DNA of 64,000 bases from Fulvivirga ulvae (GTDB taxonomy: Bacteria > Bacteroidota > Bacteroidia > Cytophagales > Cyclobacteriaceae), in contig NZ_CP089981.1 of the NCBI RefSeq assembly GCF_021389975.1, positions 5,667,501 through 5,731,500 of the forward strand. The letters are read 5' to 3'. Below are positions 35,204 to 43,181 of this stretch, one piece after another. The notes below the pieces were generated by a model. It did not search any database. It was not told the origin of the DNA and was given only the letters and a program-made list of their open reading frames with translations. Position numbers and translations under genes: made by a program. How positions within the stretch are numbered: the stretch's first letter is position 1; the number at the start of each line of letters is the position of its first letter.

Positions 35204-35488
35204 TTAAATGTTTCCAACGTCTTGTCGCCCAATAATTGTCATGATTTCCACCACATCATCTTTTATTCGATAATAGATACTATCCGATCCGCAAACGCAT
35301 CTACGGTAGCCGGTTTTGATGAAGTCCACGGCTTCGAATGCGTATGGTCTTTGTGCTATAATTTCAAAATATTTGAAAAAGGAATCAAAATATTTGTCGG
35401 CCTGGATGATTCCGAAATGGGCAACTCCATAATGGTGAATTCTAATTAAGTCTTCTTTGGCAGTGTTGCTCAGTCTGTATTCAGCCAT
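35204..35488 (-). CDS. parE: ParE-like toxin (RelE/ParE superfamily)
   Basis: 94 residues with the ParE pattern: MAEYRLSNTAKEDLIRIHHYGVAHFG, a central helical pair (ADKYFDSFFKYFEIIAQRPYAF) and the C-terminal strands GYRRCVCGSDSIYYRIKDDVVEIMTIIGRQD. ParE toxins poison DNA gyrase. It overlaps the upstream antitoxin gene by 8 bp. An intact pair on AT-rich accessory DNA beside the eCIS island. Confidence 0.92.
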   Translation of the reverse strand: MAEYRLSNTAKEDLIRIHHYGVAHFGIIQADKYFDSFFKYFEIIAQRPYAFEAVDFIKTGYRRCVCGSDSIYYRIKDDVVEIMTIIGRQDVGNI

Positions 35489-35720
35489 TCAACAATGACT
35501 TTGATGCAGCCAAAATTTGCTCCTTGCTATCTGTAGTGAAGCCGCTTTTTTCAGCCTTTTCAAGCTTCATTCTTATAAAGTCAATTTGTCGCTGTTGTTG
35601 TCTGGCCTGCCTTATCAGATCGTTTACAAGTTCGCTTTTGCTTGCATACTCTTTGCTATTTACCTGGGCTTTAAGCCACTCATCATTTGCTTCGGTTAAG
35701 GAAATACTTTGTCTCGCCAT
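35481..35720 (-). CDS. parD: ParD-like antitoxin (ribbon-helix-helix)
   Basis: 79 residues. The N-terminus ARQSISLTEANDEWLKAQVNSKEYASKSELVNDLIR is a ribbon-helix-helix DNA-binding domain; the C-terminal half (KLEKAEKSGFTTDSKEQIL) is the disordered toxin-wrapping part. It lies before the ParE-like gene and should repress the operon with the toxin as co-repressor. A matching 9-bp palindrome lies 10 bp upstream. Confidence 0.92.
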   Translation of the reverse strand: MARQSISLTEANDEWLKAQVNSKEYASKSELVNDLIRQARQQQRQIDFIRMKLEKAEKSGFTTDSKEQILAASKSLLNG

Positions 35721-35729
35721 AATCAGATC

Positions 35730-35780
35730 ATTTGGTGCAATAACGCACCAAATATAAAATTAGTTTGTATATATAACAAG
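35730..35780 (-). promoter_or_regulatory. parDE promoter and overlapping operator
   Basis: On the minus strand, cTTG (35780-35777), a 20-bp spacer and TATATTTG (35756-35749) make a good sigma-ABfr promoter. The -7 element overlaps a palindrome with perfect 9-bp arms, ATTTGGTGC (35730-35738) and GCACCAAAT (35745-35753), placed to block polymerase when bound by ParD. Confidence 0.7.
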
Positions 35781-35848
35781 ATACCTACCTCCATGAAATC
35801 TTTAGTAACACACATCAGTCCATTAGCAGCGTAAAATTTGACTGATGC

Positions 35849-36121
35849 TTTTCAAGTTGAGATTCCAAATATTTTCTCCGTTGCTCTGCAAAAATTTGGG
35901 AATGACGGGGTTTGGGATGCCTTTCTAATAAAACTGAGGTTGTAGCAGTATCAAAACTCCCTCTTCCGCGACGAAGAGGGCATGTTGGCTAAGGCTAATC
36001 TACAGGCTTGAGCGGGGTGAGGTCATACGCCTTGAAAGTTTTGTGGTCATTACCCCAGCCTGTGCTACTGAACAGTTAAGCTTTACCAAACTTTTGGAAG
36101 TTTAGTAAAGCTGCGGTTTTA
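35849..36121. repeat. Long dispersed repeat, copy B
   Basis: Second copy of the 34814-35095 repeat, ending in the hairpin GCTTTACCAAACTT (36080-36093) / AAGTTTAGTAAAGC (36098-36111), 17 bp from the end of the first effector gene. The gap 35754-36137 holds only this and the parDE promoter. Confidence 0.85.
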
Positions 36122-36137
36122 GCGCTGCCAGATCGCT

Positions 36138-37922
36138 CTAACGTCTTACCCTTCTGACAAACACCCGATAGACCTTATTTGAAATAGTCTTTAGCAATTC
36201 CAATTTATTATTATCCGTGATCCATGTTCTTAACGTATTTATATGGCCGAGTAGATTCAGGAGTATTTCTCGCCTTTCTTCTATGCGCAGTGAGGTAATT
36301 ACCTCAAGCAGGTATTTCACTACAACCCTCATATGATCCACATTGAAAGTATTCCAGTTTCCACTTCTTTTGAAGCCTTCTATTTCACGATTCAAATTAT
36401 TGCAGTATTCCCATGCTGAGCTGTATAGGGTCAGGGGGTTATTCATGGTATCTGTGAGGCCATATGGGCCAGGTATATACATTAATGGCCTTAAGTTCGT
36501 ATCGAACCTGCCTGCCGCTTGTGGGTTATTGGTATGCTGGGTAACACTAGCAACCCAGCCATTTTGAGCAATAAACTGCCTTCTTTCTGCCATAGCTGCA
36601 TCGAGTAATGGACGAATGTTTTGAGGGATGTTTGCATTTGGGTTATGTTCCTTGTCCCCTTCCACATAGGTGTTTCCATACTTATTCCTAATAGGTTCTG
36701 ACTTTTCAGCCGCAAACGGGTGTTCGTAGTTAGTCATATTATGATGCTCCAACAGTCGCGTAGTATCTCCCCTGCCCTGAACCTCGAAATTAGAGGCCCC
36801 ATACAGATTTGCTCCATCGTCTTCTGCATTAGTAATCACATCATAGGCCTCTGTATCATGAATATACTGACAGACATGCCCCATCTCATGCAGGAGTACT
36901 GCTGCCGGAGACATGATACCCACCGAGGAGCCCATAGCGGGTGCCTGATTCAAATAACTATGATCATCATTCCAAACCGCGAAAGACATCAACGGATTCC
37001 AATTGATTTTTATATTGGGGTCTGTTGCCCGATCATCCCGATCTTGTAACATGGCTTTGGTTGACTCATTATACCCCACCCTTATGGTAACTGTATGGCG
37101 CCAATTACCTATTGTTTCCAACAGGCTCCTTCCTGTTGCTGTAGAGTTTATATATTCCAGTGCCTCAATAAACATTTGATATAAGTCTGCCCTTGTTAAA
37201 AGCATCGCATCGAGCAACATGTCTGTGTAAGTTTGATCGCCGGTGTTTGGTGCCTTATTGCATAACTGCTGAAAAAACTGAGTTCTATATGATGGGTTAA
37301 TGTCCAGTTCCCTATTAAACTTCCCCTGAACTATGGCATTGTCACCATTAATACCGGTATCGCGCAAAGGTAATTGCGGCGACAGGTCTGTACCTTGTAC
37401 TTCTTGTATCCTTGGTCGGTTTCCTCCACTTAAAGCTCTGCTTCCCATCACATCAGCCTCTCTTTCCAGTCCCAGATCGTCATTGATATTCATCTTTCCT
37501 TTGAGCTGCACTGTTGGCTTTACTCTCCCTTGTTTCTGCTGCACCACATGCCAGGCCTCATGAGGCAGATGCTTTTCCTGACCAGGCGCTAAATGAATAT
37601 CGGTACCCTGGGCATAGGCGTGGGCTTGTAGCTGGGCGGGTTTGCCGGAGTTGTAGTGTACTTTCACATCGTCCATGGAGTAGCCGGACAGATTTTCAAT
37701 GCCTGCTTTGAGGTTGTTGGGTAAACCTGTACTATTGGCTCTTTGCTGTATAGGAGTTTCATTAATTGCCGAAGAGTTCATCGTTTCCCGCAACTTGCGT
37801 TGATAAATGGTAGAAGGACGGTTGTCCGTTATCATCATTTTAACTGCTGAATCAGGCGGTTTTACTGAGTTCGAAATAACAGAATGGTTTTGCCCCTGAG
37901 TTCTTTCAATATGGGTTTTCAT
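36138..37922 (-). CDS. eCIS cargo candidate: DUF4157 leader plus C-terminal zinc-metalloprotease-like domain
   Basis: 594 residues. The region 30-165 is the eCIS-associated DUF4157 domain: a DNRPSTIYQRKLRETMNSS leader, LSGYSMDDVKVHYNS, AYAQGTDIHLAPGQEKHLPHEAWHVVQQKQGRV with HEAWH at 121-125. After a linker the C-terminal domain (about 205-594) carries a second metal motif, LLHEMGHVCQYIHDTEAYD (HEMGH, 345-349), then ENDxGA-like NAEDDGANLYG and a Glu/His-rich stretch NYEHPFAAEKSEPIRNKYGN. The layout recalls the NleD/M91 effector proteases, which act inside host cells. No signal peptide or membrane segment. Loading into the eCIS is inferred from the leader and neighbours. Confidence 0.82.
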   Translation of the reverse strand: MKTHIERTQGQNHSVISNSVKPPDSAVKMMITDNRPSTIYQRKLRETMNSSAINETPIQQRANSTGLPNNLKAGIENLSGYSMDDVKVHYNSGKPAQLQAHAYAQGTDIHLAPGQEKHLPHEAWHVVQQKQGRVKPTVQLKGKMNINDDLGLEREADVMGSRALSGGNRPRIQEVQGTDLSPQLPLRDTGINGDNAIVQGKFNRELDINPSYRTQFFQQLCNKAPNTGDQTYTDMLLDAMLLTRADLYQMFIEALEYINSTATGRSLLETIGNWRHTVTIRVGYNESTKAMLQDRDDRATDPNIKINWNPLMSFAVWNDDHSYLNQAPAMGSSVGIMSPAAVLLHEMGHVCQYIHDTEAYDVITNAEDDGANLYGASNFEVQGRGDTTRLLEHHNMTNYEHPFAAEKSEPIRNKYGNTYVEGDKEHNPNANIPQNIRPLLDAAMAERRQFIAQNGWVASVTQHTNNPQAAGRFDTNLRPLMYIPGPYGLTDTMNNPLTLYSSAWEYCNNLNREIEGFKRSGNWNTFNVDHMRVVVKYLLEVITSLRIEERREILLNLLGHINTLRTWITDNNKLELLKTISNKVYRVFVRRVRR

Positions 37923-38056
37923 AGTTAGTTTAGGGTTTGTGAATAAATACTCCAGTAATCCAAAGCTACATTAACAGAGTACTTGCCTGATAGCACCAAT
38001 CCGGCTTATGTTGGCAAATTTCCGGCAGGTGGTTGATATACCTTGCTTCGGATGAC

Positions 38057-38091
38057 GCAGAGTCCTCTACTAGTTCTACAAGAGACTCTGC
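38057..38091. repeat. GCAGAGTC hairpin repeat with enlarged loop
   Basis: GCAGAGTC (38057-38064) and GACTCTGC (38084-38091); the loop is about 19 nt instead of 10, the stem is unchanged. Confidence 0.8.
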
Positions 38092-38099
38092 CAGGAAAG

Positions 38100-38330
38100 A
38101 AACTTAGGAATGACGGGGTTTGGGTTATTTTTTTTATAAAACTGAGGTTGTAGCAATATCAAAACTCCCTCTTCCGCGACGGAGAGGGCATGCTGGCTAT
38201 GGCTAACCTACAGGCCTGAGCGGGGTGAGGTCATACGCCTTGAAAGTTTTGTGGTCATTACCCCAGCCTGTGCTACTGAACAGTTAAGCTTTACTAAACT
38301 TTTGGAAGTTTAGTAAAGCGGGTGTTTAGT
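38100..38330. repeat. Long dispersed repeat, copy C
   Basis: Third copy of the repeat seen at 34814 and 35849, lacking the left end. It ends with a perfect 14-bp hairpin, GCTTTACTAAACTT (38288-38301) / AAGTTTAGTAAAGC (38306-38319). It fills most of the 473-bp gap between the two effector genes. Confidence 0.85.
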
Positions 38331-38395
38331 TCTTTTGTTGAAGATTTCTTTGCAGAGGTTTCGAAATTTCCCTCTCTTATATATTGTCTGGCTCC

Positions 38396-41023
38396 TTAGT
38401 TCTGTGGTGGGGCCAAGCGTTCTTTTATAAACGAAAGGAATGCCGGTGCATCCATAAATTTACCTAGTACGATAGAAGCATCCGTATCGGGGAATGACAG
38501 TGTGGTTGTTACAAACCCATGTTTTTGGACGATTCCATCTGCATAACTGCTGTCTATTCCTTTTTTGTCAAGCCTCACTTTCCAATCCTTTTCATTCTTC
38601 CGCAACACTTCTATCCTTAGATTACTTCCAGTGCATAAAACCTTATACTGGCCATCTGTCTCATTGCTCCCTGCGTTATATTTTCTATTCCCTTTTGCTG
38701 ACTGGATATATCCTTTCATTGACATGATGAACCTGTCTACTTGATTCCTCTTTATCCGTACTGTATAATTCCATTCTTTTCCATATTGCACATTAGGGTA
38801 CTCAGTATGCTCATATTTATCCTTGACAATCCTTACGTCTTCCGTATCCCAACGCCTTACAGCAGAAGTACCATAATTCCTGTCAAGTAAATCCTTCCTA
38901 TTGAATCTAATTTCAATGCCGTTCCTATAACTATATCCGAGTTTAATTCCTCTCTTCTCGTCTCTTTCAATAGTCTCAAAGGATTTATATCCTCCCTGGC
39001 GTTGTACCTGATCTTTAGATCTCTGATCGTGATCAACAAAATCCCACTCTTCCTGCTCTCCGGCCAGCCTGAATCCCGGCATATAGAATATGCGCATATT
39101 TTCATTGCCCAGTACACCTTTATTTAAGCCCCTGACCTCAACCAGAAATTGGTCATTCGGGATGGCCACGTGGGTATCCGGGCGGGCCATAAAGGGCGCA
39201 GCATTTCCTTCAGTATCCGCCCCTCCCAAATATTTGGTAGATGAATCTACATTTTGTCCCTTATCTGCCTCTGGGAGAATGCCAACCGATCTGATAGGAT
39301 TGGACTCACCAATCTTCTGAGACATTTCAAACATCCCTTCAATGATAGCCTCAACCATCAGTTTATACGAATCAGCTTTAACACCTCCACTACCCCTATC
39401 AAAATTTACCAGTGCATTTACATGCTCATCCCTGAGTTCAGTAAAATTTTCATTAGACAGTAAAAATCCCTGTAGTTCATCCTTATTGATCCTCTTTAAT
39501 AAAGTATTCAAAGCATCATCACTTTTAATCAGATCATTCAACCCGGCTTTCACCCAAAAACCCATAAAGTCCTTGATGCTGGATAGTTTTGACAGCAAGT
39601 CAGCATTGATCGGAGAGCTTTCTTTAAAGGCATCCCGGTCCGGCTTGGCTTGCCGGGCCTGTATCATGAGGTTTTGCAAAGCCATCATAGGAATTTGGCT
39701 GATATAGTAAGCCAGTATATTTATGTGCCCTGAATCTCCACCATCTAGTTTTTCCATAAGCCATTCGGTGGTGGCCATCTTTCGTTCCATATGGTCCTGC
39801 CCGCGCTTAGTGGCAATTGCACCTTGCAAGGCACCTCCCAAGGCATCTAACCCCATGGTAATATTGATCTGGGCATTGGTTACCTCATCACTCGTAACAA
39901 ACTCATTGGTATATGAGCCTATACCTTTGGTAAAACGAAGGAGTGGCATGTTAGTATACTCTGTTGTATAATCAGCTTTGGTCTGAAGCTTGATACCCAG
40001 ACCTTCTTCAATTCCATTGATTAAATCACTTAACTTTCCCCCTCCACTTGCTAAACCCTCTGCTAAACCTTTCAGGTATTTTTCGATCTGGCTGGTAATC
40101 CTCATGGCCCGATAAGCGATATCTTTAAAGTTTTCTCCTTTTTTACCAATGGTAAAGGGAGGGAAAGCGGCTTCAATAACATTCCCGGCATCGGTCTCGA
40201 AAACAAAGGGGAGCCCATTTATATTTTCAGTAGACTCAAGTAATTCTACATGTATGGGCAGCTTTCCCATGGTGCCCGGATCTACTTTGGCAAACTCAAA
40301 CTCCGGCCCCATGGTCACTACCTCTTCTCCATCGTGTTCAATATCTTTTTGCAAGCTTATGAATTCCTTTATTTCAACTGGAGTTAAATTTATTTTTCCT
40401 GTTTCAGGTACATGTTTATCAAACCAGGTTATAGATTGGTCAACTGAAATACGCTGTATAACCTTTAGTTGCGGGCAGGCTTGCAGATTGTTTGACTGTA
40501 TGAGGGGTGAATATGTGCTACCTGCACTTAAAGCCTTCTCCCCCATCACATCCGCTTCTTTCTCCAGTCCTGCATCATCATTGATGTTTACCTTGCTTTT
40601 GAGCTGCTTTGTGGGTTTTACCCTTCCTTGCTTTTGCTGTACTACGTGCCAGGCTTCATGGGGCAGGTGTTTTTCCTGGCTTGGGGCGAGGTGGATGTCT
40701 GTGCCCTGGGCATAGGCATGGGCTTGTAGCTGGGCGGGTTTGCTGGAGTTGTAGTGTACTTTCACATCGTCCATAGAGTAACCGGACAGGTTTTCGATGC
40801 CTGTTTTGAGGTTGTCGGGCAGCCCGGTGTTGTTGGCTTTTGGTTGCAGTGGGGCTGCTTTGCTTGTGGCTGAAGCATTCATGGTATCCTGCAACTTTCG
40901 CTGATAAACCGTGGCAGGACGATTGTCTGCAAGCTGAGCCATTCCACCCTGGGTGGGTTCATGGGTCGCCTTGGGGAGGCTAGTATTTTCCTGCTCCCGG
41001 TTTTTATCTGTTTTTGTTTGCAT
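38396..41023 (-). CDS. eCIS cargo candidate: DUF4157 leader plus long novel C-terminal region with amidoligase-like motifs
   Basis: 875 residues. Residues 30-165 nearly copy the DUF4157 region of the other cargo gene (LADNRPATVYQRKLQDTMNAS, LSGYSMDDVKVHYNSSKPAQ, HEAWH at 122-126). The C-terminal 700 residues are unrelated to that protein. In order they hold MGPEFEF (238-244), NVIEAAFPPF (281-290), NAQINITMGL (383-392) and FLVEVRGLN (626-634). Acidic E-x-E, E...PP, N-x-Q-x-N and E-x-R in this order recall the glutamine-synthetase-fold carboxylate-amine ligases (GCS/amidoligase), but spacing is long and no catalytic proof is possible by eye. The last 200 residues look like a separate alpha/beta domain. 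Likely delivered by the adjacent injection system. Confidence 0.75.
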   Translation of the reverse strand: MQTKTDKNREQENTSLPKATHEPTQGGMAQLADNRPATVYQRKLQDTMNASATSKAAPLQPKANNTGLPDNLKTGIENLSGYSMDDVKVHYNSSKPAQLQAHAYAQGTDIHLAPSQEKHLPHEAWHVVQQKQGRVKPTKQLKSKVNINDDAGLEKEADVMGEKALSAGSTYSPLIQSNNLQACPQLKVIQRISVDQSITWFDKHVPETGKINLTPVEIKEFISLQKDIEHDGEEVVTMGPEFEFAKVDPGTMGKLPIHVELLESTENINGLPFVFETDAGNVIEAAFPPFTIGKKGENFKDIAYRAMRITSQIEKYLKGLAEGLASGGGKLSDLINGIEEGLGIKLQTKADYTTEYTNMPLLRFTKGIGSYTNEFVTSDEVTNAQINITMGLDALGGALQGAIATKRGQDHMERKMATTEWLMEKLDGGDSGHINILAYYISQIPMMALQNLMIQARQAKPDRDAFKESSPINADLLSKLSSIKDFMGFWVKAGLNDLIKSDDALNTLLKRINKDELQGFLLSNENFTELRDEHVNALVNFDRGSGGVKADSYKLMVEAIIEGMFEMSQKIGESNPIRSVGILPEADKGQNVDSSTKYLGGADTEGNAAPFMARPDTHVAIPNDQFLVEVRGLNKGVLGNENMRIFYMPGFRLAGEQEEWDFVDHDQRSKDQVQRQGGYKSFETIERDEKRGIKLGYSYRNGIEIRFNRKDLLDRNYGTSAVRRWDTEDVRIVKDKYEHTEYPNVQYGKEWNYTVRIKRNQVDRFIMSMKGYIQSAKGNRKYNAGSNETDGQYKVLCTGSNLRIEVLRKNEKDWKVRLDKKGIDSSYADGIVQKHGFVTTTLSFPDTDASIVLGKFMDAPAFLSFIKERLAPPQN

Positions 41024-41305
41024 ATCGTTGTTTAATTCTCTCTTCTAATTCTTTCTATATTTCAAATACTTATTACCAACTTCGGTCGCCTGACATACCG
41101 CTCAAAACACCCCTGTAATCCTCCGAAAGTTTTCAGGACAGGCTCTCAAGGGGATAGTAGGGCCGTGGATGTGTTTAAAACCTCCATTTCTTTATCACAC
41201 CCCGTTTACCAAATACCGCTTTACCGGTCACTGTTTACGCTCAAAGTAGACACAGCAAATACGCAGGTTGATAAATTTAATCACAGCTTACAGAGCCAAA
41301 TTGCG

Positions 41306-41336
41306 GCTTTACTAAACTTTGTAAGTTTGGTAAAGC
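41306..41336. repeat. GCTTTACTAAACTT hairpin
   Basis: GCTTTACTAAACTT (41306-41319) with AAGTTTGGTAAAGC (41323-41336), one G-U pair, 3-nt loop. Same family as the ends of the long dispersed repeat. Confidence 0.85.
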
Positions 41337-41579
41337 TTACTGTTCGGTAACACCGGCTGAGGTTTATTACCTTAAAGCAGAGGTTGCTACCTTTCTGGGC
41401 ATCAGCTCTCCCGGCAATGGTCTCCTGCCATAATTAAAGATTGTACCTCCGAATAAGCTTACTGTTCGGTAACACCGGCTGAGGTTTATTACCTTAAAGC
41501 AAGAGGTTGCTGCCTTTCTGAGCATCAGCTCTCCCGGCAATGGTCTCCTGCCATAATTAAAGATTGTACCTCCGAATGC
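41334..41579. repeat. Tandem duplication, 2 x 123 bp
   Basis: AGCTTACTGTTCGG begins at 41334 and again at 41457, with near-identical sequence through TTGTACCTCCGAAT. A 91-aa open frame across the duplication is an artefact of its periodicity. Confidence 0.9.
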
Positions 41580-41580
41580 C

Positions 41581-41606
41581 GTAGAGTCCTCTGCGAGAGA
41601 CTCTAC
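41581..41606. repeat. Hairpin repeat with compensatory change
   Basis: GTAGAGTC (41581-41588) pairs with GACTCTAC (41599-41606). Relative to the other five copies (GCAGAGTC/GACTCTGC) both partners of one pair have changed (C-G to T-A), keeping the stem. Confidence 0.85.
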
Positions 41607-41807
41607 TGGGAAGTAAACCTCAATTTCTTTATCACACCCCATTTACCAAATACCGTTTTACCGGTCACTGTTTACTGATTACTGGTCACTGTTTACCAAA
41701 CACTTCGGTCTTCGGTCTCCCGTCTTCCAACTTCAACCCCTTCCAACCACCGATCACTGATTACCGGTCACCGATTACCGCTCACCGCTCACCAGTCACC
41801 GACAACT

Positions 41808-43181
41808 TCAACTCAAAATAATCCCCTCCTTCTGCAACTCGCGCTGGATGGCTTCTTCGAGGTCTTTTTTCGAAATGGCGCTTTCATTGCGGGCTATGGC
41901 TCTGAGGGTGGACTTGCGCACTACGTTCATCAGTACACCTCCCGTTAGTTCGTATTTTTCGGCTACACTTCGTTTGTCGATGGATGGCTCCAGTGGGAGC
42001 TGATCGGAAAACGACTTTTCCAAAAGTGCGAGGCGCTCTTCCACGCCTGGCGTGCGAAACTCGATCATGGACTGGAACCGTCTGGTAAAGGCTTCGTCAA
42101 TGTTTTCCTTCAGGTTTGTGGCCAGGATCACTACGCCTGAAAAATCTTCGATGCGCTGGAGCAGATAGCCTATCTCCTGGTTTCCAAACCGGTCGTTGGC
42201 ACTGTTGACCTGGGTGCGCTTGCCAAAGAGAGAATCCGCTTCGTCAAAGAATAGGATCCAGTCGCTTTTTTCTGCCTGATCGAATACTTTGGCCAGGTTT
42301 TTCTCGGTTTCTCCGATGTACTTCGATACCACCATGCTCAGGTCTATTTTGTACACCGGCTTTCCGGTACTCTTCCCCAGCAGGGCCGCAGTCATGGTCT
42401 TGCCGGTACCGGGAGGACCGTAAAAAAGGCTTTTATAGCCAGGCTTTAGTCTCCTGCCAAGTCCCAGATCGCTCATAAGAATGTGCCCTAGTTCTGCCCA
42501 CTCTTTGATCTCGCGGATGCTTTCCGAGGTTTTCTTGCTCAGCACTACATCTTCCCATTCGAGTTGGGTATCTATGAGTTGAGCAGGAAAGTCCTCCCCA
42601 TACGTTGGGTGGAAAGCTTCACCAGTGATCAGAAAATCGATGTACTCATCGGCCACCAGCCACTCTCGGCTCAGTCGTGGTGTTCCCTTTCTGCGGGAGG
42701 CTCCGGTAATCACGTGGTTGGCTGTCAACACATGGCCGGGCCTGAAGATGTACTGGTAGTCCAGCCGCTTTTGCAGGTCATCACCCGCGAGGATGAACAT
42801 GGCAGTTTCCGCAGTAGGCACGAGGCCGGAGTGCCCCTCCATAAACAGTCCGCCAAACTCGCTGAACCTACGGTCGTAGTCCTGGTTTTTGGATGAAAGG
42901 ATATCCAGCACTCCGGGTTTGAGGTGCGGAGCCAGCCCAAGGATGAGGACCAACCGTTCGGCCACATTGAGGTCGTGTTGGTGCACGAACTCCACATAGG
43001 TGCCGCCACCTGCCGAAAGGTCGGGAACCGGGAGGTCTTCGATGGACAGATAAGGGGTGTCGTGCCCAAAGTGCAAGGCTATCCGAAGGTTGATCACTTC
43101 ACTCAACCACTTCAGTTCATCGGTCAGTGCCTGTGCATTTTGTTGCAATGTATTGTTGTTTTTCATTACGATCATATCCAT
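41808..43181 (-). CDS. eCIS AAA+ ATPase (Pvc15/Afp15-like)
   Basis: 457 residues. The C-terminal half is an AAA+ module: Walker A YGPPGTGKTMTAALLG, Walker B WILFFDEADSLFG, then a sensor-1 VVILATNL segment and an arginine-finger region AFTRRFQSMIEF. The N-terminal half (1-190) is a family-specific domain. Such ATPases are encoded in essentially all eCIS loci and are thought to help assembly or cargo loading rather than contraction. The start overlaps the end of the tape-measure gene by 10 bp; an internal ATG at 43166 would avoid the overlap. Confidence 0.92.
   Translation of the reverse strand: MDMIVMKNNNTLQQNAQALTDELKWLSEVINLRIALHFGHDTPYLSIEDLPVPDLSAGGGTYVEFVHQHDLNVAERLVLILGLAPHLKPGVLDILSSKNQDYDRRFSEFGGLFMEGHSGLVPTAETAMFILAGDDLQKRLDYQYIFRPGHVLTANHVITGASRRKGTPRLSREWLVADEYIDFLITGEAFHPTYGEDFPAQLIDTQLEWEDVVLSKKTSESIREIKEWAELGHILMSDLGLGRRLKPGYKSLFYGPPGTGKTMTAALLGKSTGKPVYKIDLSMVVSKYIGETEKNLAKVFDQAEKSDWILFFDEADSLFGKRTQVNSANDRFGNQEIGYLLQRIEDFSGVVILATNLKENIDEAFTRRFQSMIEFRTPGVEERLALLEKSFSDQLPLEPSIDKRSVAEKYELTGGVLMNVVRKSTLRAIARNESAISKKDLEEAIQRELQKEGIILS

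Larger units (their letters stand above)
41024..41807. other. Repeat-rich gap between effector and ATPase genes
   Basis: 784 bp without a gene. It contains a 60-bp direct repeat (41178-41237 and about 41616-41675), a hairpin, a tandem duplication, a GTAGAGTC hairpin and, from about 41683 to 41805, a decayed tandem run of units like TCACCGATTACCGG. Confidence 0.75.

Noticed and set aside
40149..40715. 188-codon plus-strand frame antisense to the DUF4157 region
   Set aside because: Low-complexity Ser/Pro-rich translation; the sense strand is conserved between both cargo genes.
41367..41642. 91-codon minus-strand frame with internal duplication
   Set aside because: It arises from the 2 x 123-bp tandem duplication.
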